IMG/VR virus record: IMGVR_UViG_3300038678_000070
Coordinates: 1-56,648 of that record
Reading direction: 5' to 3' (one strand)
Origin: a virus
Length of the DNA: 56,648 nt
The notes below the pieces were generated by a model. The model was given only the letters and a program-made list of their open reading frames with translations, did no database searches and was not told where the DNA came from. Positions 46,180 to 51,903 of this stretch are shown here, piece after piece (positions within the stretch are counted from its first letter, which is position 1; each line of letters begins with the position of its first letter). A program made the position numbers and the translations under genes.

Positions 46180-46353
46180 TTATTCATTTGGTAGATATTC
46201 GCGGATGCGATAAACTCCGCCGAGTTCAGCGTATTTTCGCTCACGGTATTCTTTCCCCCATTTGGATTGTTCCTCAGTGTAGAATACCTCAGTTATTTCC
46301 CATTCAGGGTCGTCGTCATCCTGCCATTCAATAACCCATAAACATTTTTTCAT
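46180..46353 (-). CDS. Hypothetical acidic small protein (57 aa)
   Basis: ATG at 46353 with GGGAGGGG upstream, overlapping the previous stop (ATGA). Strand WVIEWQDDDDPEWEITEVF followed by a Tyr/Arg helix. Proteins with this short beta start and EE..KWY..R are seen in phages, function unknown. Confidence 0.6.
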   Translation of the reverse strand: MKKCLWVIEWQDDDDPEWEITEVFYTEEQSKWGKEYRERKYAELGGVYRIREYLPNE

Positions 46354-46595
46354 GGTTTCCCCTCCCACTTATTACATCCGTCATCGTCATCAAAATTGGC
46401 GCACTTGTCTTTCATGATAGGATTCCAGCAGACAAAAGCAATTCCTTCATTCATTCGCCTGCTTATACCGGCCCTTAGATACCATTTACATCCAAAGCAA
46501 GTGCCGATCAGGGTTTTGCCTTGGTGTTGTTCGCACCTGCCATTCTTAAATTTTTTAGTTAAATACCCACATATTTCACAGCTATCCGTTATCAT
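46350..46595 (-). CDS. Small zinc-ribbon protein, GKTLIGTC family copy 3 (81 aa)
   Basis: Two metal sites: SCEICGYLTK with RCEQH, then GKTLIGTCFGCKWY (26-39) and CWNPIMKDKC, ending GCNKWEGKP. The shared DNA (46497-46520) encodes the same GKTLIGTC module as copies at 31038 and 38841, but the flanks have diverged. Role unknown. Confidence 0.62.
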   Translation of the reverse strand: MITDSCEICGYLTKKFKNGRCEQHQGKTLIGTCFGCKWYLRAGISRRMNEGIAFVCWNPIMKDKCANFDDDDGCNKWEGKP

Positions 46596-46912
46596 GATAG
46601 GTCACTATCCTTCTTTGAGGTTCTATCTTCCCATCCATCAGCCCAAGGCCCATCTTCGTATCCTGGGCCTTCATTTGGTGGTCCGAATTTTGAGCCATGA
46701 TGAGGGAACCTTTTATAAAGTGAATGCCATTCAAACGGCAAGGATTCGGCGTAGCTTTCAGCCTCTTGGATAGTTTTGAACGGTCCAAAGTTTTCATGAC
46801 CCAGGTTGTTGCCAATGCACAGTCCTACAGTGTAGCAGCCTTCTTTTGACCGCTTAAACTTCGAGGCATTTGCTGATGATGGGTATGCGTAGCTAATATC
46901 TTTGTATGTCAT
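46592..46912 (-). CDS. Hypothetical small protein (106 aa)
   Basis: N-terminal strands resemble an AP2-like or short beta repeat (SKFKRSKEGCYTVGL, FGPFKTIQEAESYAESL), then a Gly/Pro/Asp-rich end. Not a nuclease. First gene from the promoter at 46989. Confidence 0.5.
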   Translation of the reverse strand: MTYKDISYAYPSSANASKFKRSKEGCYTVGLCIGNNLGHENFGPFKTIQEAESYAESLPFEWHSLYKRFPHHGSKFGPPNEGPGYEDGPWADGWEDRTSKKDSDLS

Positions 46913-46988
46913 TGTCTTGATCCTCTTTAGGGTTAGTTCCTTAATACTCTACTTGTCGGAGCGTGGCTCCTTCCCAGTTAACCTAACA

Positions 46989-47017
46989 AGTATACTATGT
47001 TTAGTCAATCCTTTCAA
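46989..47017 (-). promoter_or_regulatory. Leftward sigma70-type promoter (second early)
   Basis: Minus strand TTGAAA (47017-47012), 17-base spacer, TATACT (46994-46989). It overlaps the end of the 47001 gene and fires into the 46592 gene. The leader contains a GGAGC/GCTCC hairpin and the repeated AAAGAGGATCAAGACAATG translation start. Confidence 0.65.
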
Positions 47018-47306
47018 GGTATTCGTAAAGATATAGGGATTTATTTTCAGTCGAATTTACGAGTGCCCTTCTGACTACGATTAAACTGTAAACCCCGTCA
47101 ACTTTTGGCAGGCTGATAATTAGTTCATGCCCTTTTCGTGGCATTTTTTCAGCTAGTCTATAGTTGGTGTTTAATATTTCATTGACTTGATCTTTAGTGT
47201 AAAGGTTATAAAAACCTGATTTGTATAATCCTGATTTTAGGAAGCTATTCGCCTCCTTGATTATTTGCGGATTTATTTGTTGTTCGACTGGAGTGTTAAT
47301 TTTCAT
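47001..47306 (-). CDS. Hypothetical protein (101 aa)
   Basis: Alpha-beta protein: helical start (EQQINPQIIKEANSFLKSG), ELIISLPKVDGVYSLIVVRR strands, acidic end. Not recognised. Second leftward early gene. Confidence 0.5.
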   Translation of the reverse strand: MKINTPVEQQINPQIIKEANSFLKSGLYKSGFYNLYTKDQVNEILNTNYRLAEKMPRKGHELIISLPKVDGVYSLIVVRRALVNSTENKSLYLYEYLERID

Positions 47307-47336
47307 TGTCTTATCCTATTTGTTGGTTAGTAGTTA

Positions 47337-47528
47337 TTACATAGTTACTGAAATATACTTTCGGGTTTTGATGTTCTTAAAGTAATCCCTGTCATCCTTA
47401 CTGTACATATACATCCAGCTTCCAGCATAGTTATAATCTTCTGACTTATCCGGGTCAGAGTGAAAGGTTCCTTTATGAATTGCGTTATCAAATGCCCATT
47501 GTTCAAGGTTGACGTGGTAGCTTGTCAT
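47337..47528 (-). CDS. First leftward early protein (63 aa)
   Basis: Small Tyr/Asp-rich protein (DYNYAGSWMYMYSKDDRDYF). It is the first gene from the strong leftward promoter and carries the AAAGAGGACAAGACAATG start leader. First-expressed small phage proteins often target host functions; nothing specific can be said. Confidence 0.55.
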   Translation of the reverse strand: MTSYHVNLEQWAFDNAIHKGTFHSDPDKSEDYNYAGSWMYMYSKDDRDYFKNIKTRKYISVTM

Positions 47529-47577
47529 TGTCTTGTCCTCTTTAGTTTGGTTTGCTTTCGCTCCTTAACACTCTACA

Positions 47578-47605
47578 AGTATACTATCCTTTACGGCAGA
47601 GTCAA
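47578..47605 (-). promoter_or_regulatory. Main leftward early promoter
   Basis: Minus strand TTGACT (47605-47600), 16-base spacer, TATACT (47583-47578). Near-consensus, at the head of the entire leftward block. Faces away from the rightward promoter at 47665. Confidence 0.75.
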
Positions 47606-47614
47606 TAGGTTTAA

Positions 47615-47632
47615 TGTCACAATTGTGTCACA
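47615..47632. promoter_or_regulatory. Operator-like repeat between divergent promoters
   Basis: TGTCACA occurs twice, 11 bases apart (47615-47621, 47626-47632), and the centre is a perfect 10-bp palindrome CACAATTGTG (47618-47627). One helical turn spacing and placement just upstream of both divergent -35 elements suggest a regulator site, possibly for a host or phage protein. Confidence 0.45.
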
Positions 47633-47664
47633 GTTAGATTAAAATATTTTAATGTTGAAAGGTA

Positions 47665-47693
47665 TTGACAAGGCGTGTAGATTGCATTACATT
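47665..47693 (+). promoter_or_regulatory. Main rightward early promoter
   Basis: Perfect TTGACA (47665-47670), 17-base spacer, TACATT (47688-47693). Transcription would start near 47700, directly at the terminator leader. Confidence 0.75.
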
Positions 47694-47702
47694 ATTAGGT
47701 GA

Positions 47703-47796
47703 GAGTCAGAGTCGAAAGAATCTAAGATAGTTTAATGGCATCCACTGGTTTATAGGGCTTCGACTCCCTGACTCGCCAGTGGGTGTCATTTTTTTT
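47703..47796 (+). terminator. Early leader with two interleaved 14-bp helices (attenuator-like)
   Basis: Helix A pairs 47703-47709 with 47768-47774 and 47710-47716 with 47759-47765 (two-base bulge at 47766-47767). Helix T pairs 47735-47748 with 47776-47789 (14 bp, two G-U) and is followed by eight T (47789-47796), an intrinsic terminator. The arms alternate (A, T, A', T'), and only one base separates A' from T', so both full helices cannot easily coexist. That is the geometry of an antiterminator/terminator switch starting a few bases after the rightward promoter. Confidence 0.7.
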
Positions 47797-47807
47797 GAGG
47801 TTAAGTT

Positions 47808-47888
47808 ATGAGTGAAACTACAATGGTTGCTTTGGGGTTTGCGCTTGGCGTTGTAATAGGGTTTGTTGGCATATTGGTGGCGTTATGA
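47808..47888 (+). CDS. Tiny single-span membrane protein (26 aa)
   Basis: GAGG precedes the ATG at about 8 bases, and the stop overlaps the next ATG (ATGA). The product is one long hydrophobic helix (MVALGFALGVVIGFVGILVA). It is the first gene after the attenuator-like leader, so its dose may be controlled by that switch. Confidence 0.6.
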   Translation: MSETTMVALGFALGVVIGFVGILVAL

Positions 47889-48097
47889 GATTAAAGCATT
47901 GCAACGGCAAGATAAAGAAGGGTGGCAAGATTCACGAGGTATCGGAGTTTGCCGGGTATAAGGAAACGAAGTGCGGGATCAGGTTTGACGGGATTATATT
48001 CTCCCCTGGCAAGCTGGACTCTGAAAAAGTTTCTTGCAAGAATTGCTTTAGTTTGATATGGTCTACGAATAGCTTGGAAAAGTCACATATCTTTTAG
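47885..48097 (+). CDS. Small zinc-ribbon-like protein (70 aa)
   Basis: A His at the N-terminal strand (GKIHEVSEF), then TKCGIRFDG and VSCKNCFSL form the Cys/His set of a small zinc ribbon used in many short phage proteins. Coupled to the membrane peptide upstream. An intrinsic terminator lies 110 bases beyond its end. Confidence 0.6.
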   Translation: MRLKHCNGKIKKGGKIHEVSEFAGYKETKCGIRFDGIIFSPGKLDSEKVSCKNCFSLIWSTNSLEKSHIF

Positions 48098-48209
48098 CAG
48101 GATATCCACCCGTTGAGACTTTAAGGCCGTAAGGCCGGAACCGTCAATGGTAAGGGATAAGGGATTGCCGGGTAACTCTGTACGCGCCAGTCAACCGCCA
48201 ATCAGTTCA

Positions 48210-48243
48210 GATAGACACATTGCCGGGTGTCATATCTTTTTTT
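48210..48243 (+). terminator. Intrinsic terminator of first rightward early unit
   Basis: A 9-bp stem with one bulged A (48210-48218 with 48227-48236), an 8-base loop and a run of seven T (48237-48243). It ends the short unit of the 47808 and 47885 genes. Confidence 0.8.
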
Positions 48244-48246
48244 ATT

Positions 48247-48395
48247 CGCCCGGTCTATAAAGGGCGTGTTGTATCTAAAATCAGTGGAGCGTTAGCGTAA
48301 CTGACACCTTTGAAGCTTTCCGCTTTGCCTGTCGGCAGCGTCAAGCGTAAGCCGACTGAAGAAAGGCAACTCTAAAGGAAAGCGTATTAGGGTGT
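48247..48395 (+). ncRNA. Long nested hairpin in gene-free control region
   Basis: Nested perfect pairings occur in order: 48304-48308/48391-48395, 48315-48321/48377-48383, 48325-48330/48364-48369 and 48331-48336/48351-48356, 24 base pairs in all. Smaller hairpins precede it (CGCCC/GGGCG at 48247; TCAGT/ACTGA at 48281-48285/48300-48304). No gene was found in 48098-48848. This could be an untranslated RNA or part of a replication origin; the strand is not certain. Confidence 0.5.
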
Positions 48396-48549
48396 GATTA
48401 ACAGAATACAAAAGATAATGAACATGAGCAACTATCCTCTTGGCGAGGAAGTTGCCTCAATCAGTTAGTAGTCGTTTAAACATATAGATTTATATGCAAA
48501 TGTGTTGTTAAGGTATATGGTTAAGACTATTAGAATCATTCTCAAAATC

Positions 48550-48592
48550 ATATCCACAGTGTCTCCCTGAATGTTTCACACGATGTTTCACA
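48550..48592. other. Origin-like repeats: DnaA-box-like site and direct repeats
   Basis: ATATCCACA (48550-48558) matches the DnaA box TTATCCACA at eight of nine positions. ATGTTTCACA is repeated 12 bases apart (48571-48580, 48583-48592), iteron-like. The surrounding 48.4-48.7 kb is AT-rich and free of genes, between divergent units, where phage origins often lie. Inference only. Confidence 0.35.
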
Positions 48593-48719
48593 GAGCATTG
48601 GAAGTGTTCAACTCATTACCTTCGGCAATTCATTGAACTAAGAACTTAAGGTATGTTTGTATTAATGTTTGAGTATAGATTTGTAGGTGAGATTGGATGT
48701 AAAAAATGTGTATATGGGA

Positions 48720-48730
48720 GGGGGGGGGGG
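48720..48730 (+). repeat. Homopolymer tract of eleven G
   Basis: An uninterrupted run of 11 G (part of a 15-base tract with one A) in otherwise AT-rich sequence, about 85 bases before a strong promoter. A second run of nine G is at 53214-53222, also just before a promoter. May be length-variable or form G-quadruplex. Confidence 0.85.
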
Positions 48731-48813
48731 CTGGGATTGAGGTACCCCTGTAAGTTTGAGTCCAAACCCCGCATGTCATTTCTAATAAAAACCATATAAT
48801 ACTTCTAAACAAC

Positions 48814-48841
48814 TTGACAACGGCTGATGATGTGGTATACT
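48814..48841 (+). promoter_or_regulatory. Rightward promoter placed for a leaderless mRNA
   Basis: TTGACA (48814-48819), 16-base spacer, TATACT (48836-48841). The ATG of the next gene begins eight bases after the -10, so the transcript should start at or next to the start codon. No Shine-Dalgarno is present. Confidence 0.75.
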
Positions 48842-48848
48842 AGTATAT

Positions 48849-49274
48849 ATGATATCTACTACGTTTGACAACGCATGTACTTGCGACCGAACAACGACAG
48901 AGATATGCGAGGTGCATGACTACAGGCGCAGAGCTACAAGCTACGATGAGCATGCGTACACCTCAACGACAGCAGACGTCTATGACTACCAGAGTCCTGC
49001 TATACAGTGCTTGAGCAGACGTATGCGTCGTGTCAATGCCGTCTACGCAAGGCGTGAACTAAAATTAAAAAAAGGCTTCAACCACTGGAACAAATACCAC
49101 CGGCACTACCAGTTAGCTAGGGCTTGGTCTGAATACTGGAGAAAACTATTGCCTGTGTGTGTTGCAGGTTACTTGCCGCACATCTCCCTTGTCTCTACTT
49201 GCAGGACAGACCATTCCGGGGCTTACCGGGACCGCATGGTCAACAAGAGAAAAAGGTTCTTGCGATCACTTTGA
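48849..49274 (+). CDS. Hypothetical early protein, possibly leaderless (141 aa)
   Basis: Rich in Arg, Tyr, Thr and His. The N-terminus has CTCDRTTTEICEVHDY, which could be a small metal site; the rest is basic helix (RRMRRVNAVYARRELKLKKG) and ends in a very basic KRKRFLRSL. Nucleic-acid binding is plausible. The first gene of its own promoter. Not recognised. Confidence 0.55.
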   Translation: MISTTFDNACTCDRTTTEICEVHDYRRRATSYDEHAYTSTTADVYDYQSPAIQCLSRRMRRVNAVYARRELKLKKGFNHWNKYHRHYQLARAWSEYWRKLLPVCVAGYLPHISLVSTCRTDHSGAYRDRMVNKRKRFLRSL

Positions 49275-49332
49275 CTTCCCACATGTTCTTCATCATGTTT
49301 TCCAATGCTAACAAGATAGCTCAATAAAATAT

Positions 49333-49361
49333 TTGACAAAACAGAGAACAGGCAGTATACT
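49333..49361 (+). promoter_or_regulatory. Second rightward promoter placed for a leaderless mRNA
   Basis: TTGACA (49333-49338), 17-base spacer, TATACT (49356-49361), near-perfect consensus. The ATG of the next gene is at 49368, seven bases from the -10 end, the usual distance of a transcription start. Confidence 0.8.
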
Positions 49362-49367
49362 TGTACT

Positions 49368-49592
49368 ATGAATAATAAACCGCCAACATTACCAGACAGT
49401 GAGCTTATTAAGCTATACCAAGAGACACTACGTGAGGAGTACAGAATAAACAGTGCCCTGACAGAAGAGAATGAGGGTCTAAGGATAGAATTGCTTGACT
49501 TAAAGATACAGATAACCAATGGCGTCCCTGATACGGTGTACAAATTGATCGAGGAGAACATGAAGCTAAGGAATACAGATGAACGGCATTAA
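49368..49592 (+). CDS. Small coiled-coil protein, possibly leaderless (74 aa)
   Basis: Almost wholly acidic helix with heptad spacing (LIKLYQETLREEYRINSALT, LRIELLDLKIQI). No ribosome site upstream; translation probably starts on a leaderless transcript. Overlaps the next gene by 14 bases. Confidence 0.6.
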   Translation: MNNKPPTLPDSELIKLYQETLREEYRINSALTEENEGLRIELLDLKIQITNGVPDTVYKLIEENMKLRNTDERH

Positions 49593-49821
49593 AACAGGTT
49601 CACACGGACGCAGGAACACGCCCGGTGTTCATGCTGACGCCTGCGAGAAATGCGGCGCTCTCAAAGAGTACGACGTCTCTGGTTCTTTAGTTGTTATGAA
49701 TCAAGGGCACGGCAGGGTATGTCCTAAGTGCGATGTTGTATGGGACGAAGAGCTAGTTAAAATTTTTAAAAAACACAAAATACCACTGTACCCAGGAGAA
49801 AAGAATGCTGATGAGAGATGA
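49579..49821 (+). CDS. Small zinc-ribbon protein (80 aa)
   Basis: ACEKCGALKEY (20-30) and RVCPKCDVVWDEEL (44-57) are the two CxxC arms of a zinc ribbon. Basic N-terminus (GSHGRRNTPG). Role unknown; possibly a transcription modifier. Overlaps genes on both sides. Confidence 0.65.
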   Translation: MNGIKTGSHGRRNTPGVHADACEKCGALKEYDVSGSLVVMNQGHGRVCPKCDVVWDEELVKIFKKHKIPLYPGEKNADER

Positions 49822-50008
49822 ACGGTTCACTAAGGTCAACCTAGAACATCTAAAACAAGAGAAGAGAGAGTGGGAGACTTCTGGCCCTGTGGTGATCAGC
49901 AGTGACTTTGGATCGTTGGTCGGTCATGCAATACAGGAAATCGAGATGCACAGGAAGTTCCAGAAGAACTACCAAGACTACGTTAAGTTTGTTGTAGGTG
50001 GTGGATGA
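49805..50008 (+). CDS. Hypothetical small protein (67 aa)
   Basis: AGGAGAAAAG is upstream of the ATG. Helical protein with VISSDFGSLVGHAIQEIE; Gly end. Not recognised. Its stop overlaps the next ATG (ATGA). Confidence 0.55.
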   Translation: MLMRDERFTKVNLEHLKQEKREWETSGPVVISSDFGSLVGHAIQEIEMHRKFQKNYQDYVKFVVGGG

Positions 50009-50091
50009 TGGAAGACATACAACCGTGGGTCAATCTATTTATAATAATCTTGATACCAGCAGCTATTATCTTTCTACTATCACAGGACTAA
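50005..50091 (+). CDS. Tiny single-span membrane protein (28 aa)
   Basis: Coupled by ATGA to the gene upstream, with GTGGTGG before it. One hydrophobic helix (LFIIILIPAAIIFLL) after an acidic N-terminus. It overlaps the end of a converging gene by four bases. Function unknown. Confidence 0.5.
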   Translation: MMEDIQPWVNLFIIILIPAAIIFLLSQD

Positions 50092-50306
50092 CTACCTCCA
50101 ATCTCCTCAATGATCTTCCATTCCCATTCTTTCTGCTTGACAACCTTAGCCTTCGGCAAGTTTTTATAGGATAACCCGCAGTCAGAGCAGACGTAGCCGT
50201 CTAGCTCCTCTATGTCAGGGCCCCCGTCCTCGTCTTCAGTAATTGTCACCGTCTGGGCTACGAGTTTGCCAAAACACACAATGCAATGTATCTGTCGCTT
50301 GCTCAT
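50088..50306 (-). CDS. Small zinc-ribbon protein (72 aa)
   Basis: IHCIVCFGKL (6-15) and YVCSDCGLSYK (38-48) form a zinc ribbon around an acidic loop. C-terminal basic/acidic helix. Convergent with the rightward early genes. Confidence 0.6.
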   Translation of the reverse strand: MSKRQIHCIVCFGKLVAQTVTITEDEDGGPDIEELDGYVCSDCGLSYKNLPKAKVVKQKEWEWKIIEEIGGS

Positions 50307-50319
50307 GCCTCTACCTCCC

Positions 50320-50862
50320 TTAACAGCCAGCGTCCTTCTGTTCAGTTTTAATGCAGTCGTCTAACCACGGGTGACGCCCGTTTGCTGTGCCTTCTTGGTG
50401 AGTAAATCTATCTGTCTCGACAAAAGCCTTATCCCTAAACTCCCCGTTCTCATAGAAAATACCGTTCTTCCAGTAGCCAGGAACACCCGGTAGTCTTATA
50501 ATCCCGTCATATTTCATGCTATCAGGAGTCGGAGCGCCAGCGCTGAATCCTCCTGGAAGATCTCCTGAGCGCTCTTCCTCTTCATCCAATATTACCACGG
50601 CAAGTAAGCTGTAAACAGCTAGATCTATGAGACTGTCCCTGAAAGACTCGTTGACCAAGTTGCCTTTCTTCAAGAAACTCTCAATACGGCACATCTTGTC
50701 CTGAATCCTTGTGACTGTCCCGACAATAGGGTCAAGCCCTAACCTTGTGCAGTTCTTCAGGTTCGCCAACGGATCTTCGTCCGTGGCGTAGTCCTGATTT
50801 TTCTTGTCGTGCATCACCTTGATCTCATCTAACAGCTTGTCAAATGCTGGGTTACGAGCCAT
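50320..50862 (-). CDS. Nucleotide-modification-associated domain protein (180 aa)
   Basis: ATG at 50862 has GGAGG nine bases upstream. FDKLLDEIKVMHDKKNQDYA (7-26), DPLANLKNC and RIQDKMCRIESF, with a later DSLIDLAVYSLL helix, match the phage family of nucleotide-modification-associated (Nmad1/DUF1599-like) all-alpha proteins related to MazG-like folds. Members occur beside DNA modification or nucleotide genes. The last 70 residues are a separate, loop-rich part. Exact role unknown. Confidence 0.68.
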   Translation of the reverse strand: MARNPAFDKLLDEIKVMHDKKNQDYATDEDPLANLKNCTRLGLDPIVGTVTRIQDKMCRIESFLKKGNLVNESFRDSLIDLAVYSLLAVVILDEEEERSGDLPGGFSAGAPTPDSMKYDGIIRLPGVPGYWKNGIFYENGEFRDKAFVETDRFTHQEGTANGRHPWLDDCIKTEQKDAGC

Positions 50863-51040
50863 TGTCATCGTCCTCCCCTAAACGTCGTCCGTGCATCTCT
50901 GAAGGTTTTTCTAAATTTCCGTCCTCATCATGGATATCCCAGTAATGAGATGGTTTTCCGTCTAACACGTTCTGGAAGTCTTTCACGATATCCTTGATTT
51001 CCGCTTCCTCCAGCAACTCATCTTCTTTGTTTTTATCCAT
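50852..51040 (-). CDS. Hypothetical acidic protein (62 aa)
   Basis: Strongly acidic (runs of Glu and Asp), helical N-terminus. DNA-mimic or regulator roles are possible for such proteins but unsupported here. Overlaps both neighbours. Confidence 0.5.
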   Translation of the reverse strand: MDKNKEDELLEEAEIKDIVKDFQNVLDGKPSHYWDIHDEDGNLEKPSEMHGRRLGEDDDNGS

Positions 51041-51233
51041 TGTTTTTCCTCTTGTTTTCGTTTAAAGAAGTTTGGATGAACTTGAGCAACCGCTCTCCAC
51101 GACCTGACATAACCATCCTAAACGGCGATACCCCGCCTAAAAGCGGGTTATCCGCCATGTACCATTGGTTAGATTTATTATGGTCTTTGAAGAACTTGTT
51201 TACTGCTCTGATAGGTATCTCGTGGTCTGTCAT
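51033..51233 (-). CDS. Xre/MbcA/ParS antitoxin-like C-terminal domain protein (66 aa)
   Basis: The segment WYMADNPLLGGVSPFRMVMSG, then GRGERLLKFIQTSLNEN, matches the toxin-binding domain of Xre/MbcA/ParS antitoxins (W...NP.LGG.SP..M...G...LL..I). A helix-turn-helix is absent, so only the binding domain is present. No partner toxin was seen beside it; it may neutralise a host RES-type toxin or be a general adaptor. Confidence 0.6.
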   Translation of the reverse strand: MTDHEIPIRAVNKFFKDHNKSNQWYMADNPLLGGVSPFRMVMSGRGERLLKFIQTSLNENKRKNNG

Positions 51234-51418
51234 TCTATTCTATGTCCTTCAGTTAAAAATTTCGGCTCAACCCAATCGTAATAAGGGGAAGACTCGCCGC
51301 ACCAGTGGCAAACGTAGTAATACAAATAATGTCCGTAAGCATCTTCTTCGTTCTTAATTCTCTCAATGACGCCGTTCTTGCCGTTCACGTTATTGTAAAC
51401 TTTAGCTCCGATAATCAT
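51230..51418 (-). CDS. Hypothetical small protein (62 aa)
   Basis: Begins MIIGAKVYNNVNGKNGVIER, a small beta-barrel-like pattern, with YYVCHWCGESSPYYDW, a CxxC pair. Coupled by four-base overlaps on both sides. Not recognised. Confidence 0.55.
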   Translation of the reverse strand: MIIGAKVYNNVNGKNGVIERIKNEEDAYGHYLYYYVCHWCGESSPYYDWVEPKFLTEGHRIE

Positions 51419-51897
51419 TCTTCTACCTCGTTTAGGTTAGCGTATTCGCCAAAATATCGCTTCGCCATGACGTTATAAGCCAGACCAGCTCCCTCCTCTG
51501 TGAAGAACCACTTGATCAACGCTTTTTCTCCTTTTTTGCGAAGCTGGGCACACCATCTCCGCTTGCCAGCCGCCTTGTAGGTCACACCCTTGTATTTTGA
51601 TAGATTGCCATCAGATCGTTTCTTTTGATTTATGCAATTCTGAGATCTAGTCGCAACCCGCAGATTGCCTCGCCTGTTGTCCAGCTTATCTCGGTTGATG
51701 TGGTCTGTGTCGACCCCCTCTTCAGGGTTTAATACGGCACGGTGCATGTATATTTTACCTTGCTTCCCGTTGTCCTTCCGAAAATTTCTCAACGCGTACC
51801 CTTGATGGTGATAGTACCATTGATGCTTTGATAATTCATCAAAATCTTCATCGTCCACCAAAGCAAATTTACCCCTACTTAATTCTATTTTTTTCAT
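51415..51897 (-). CDS. HNH-AP2 homing endonuclease (copy 5 of 5)
   Basis: MKKIELSRGKFALVDDEDF start, HNH core (YMHRAVLNPEEGVDTDHIN, RRGNLRVATRSQN) and AP2-like domain (LSKYKGVTYKAAGKRRWCAQ, AGLAYNVMAKRYFGE). It lies next to the metallophosphoesterase gene, in a transcription unit separate from copies 2-4. Confidence 0.93.
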   Translation of the reverse strand: MKKIELSRGKFALVDDEDFDELSKHQWYYHHQGYALRNFRKDNGKQGKIYMHRAVLNPEEGVDTDHINRDKLDNRRGNLRVATRSQNCINQKKRSDGNLSKYKGVTYKAAGKRRWCAQLRKKGEKALIKWFFTEEGAGLAYNVMAKRYFGEYANLNEVEE

Positions 51898-51903
51898 ATT
51901 CTC

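Noticed and set aside
47703-47778. A 76-base tRNA-like element with a perfect 7-bp acceptor-like stem and CCA end
   Set aside because: The D-arm and T-arm do not form, and no anticodon arm is present. The CCA belongs to the terminator stem. The terminator-leader reading explains the pairing better.
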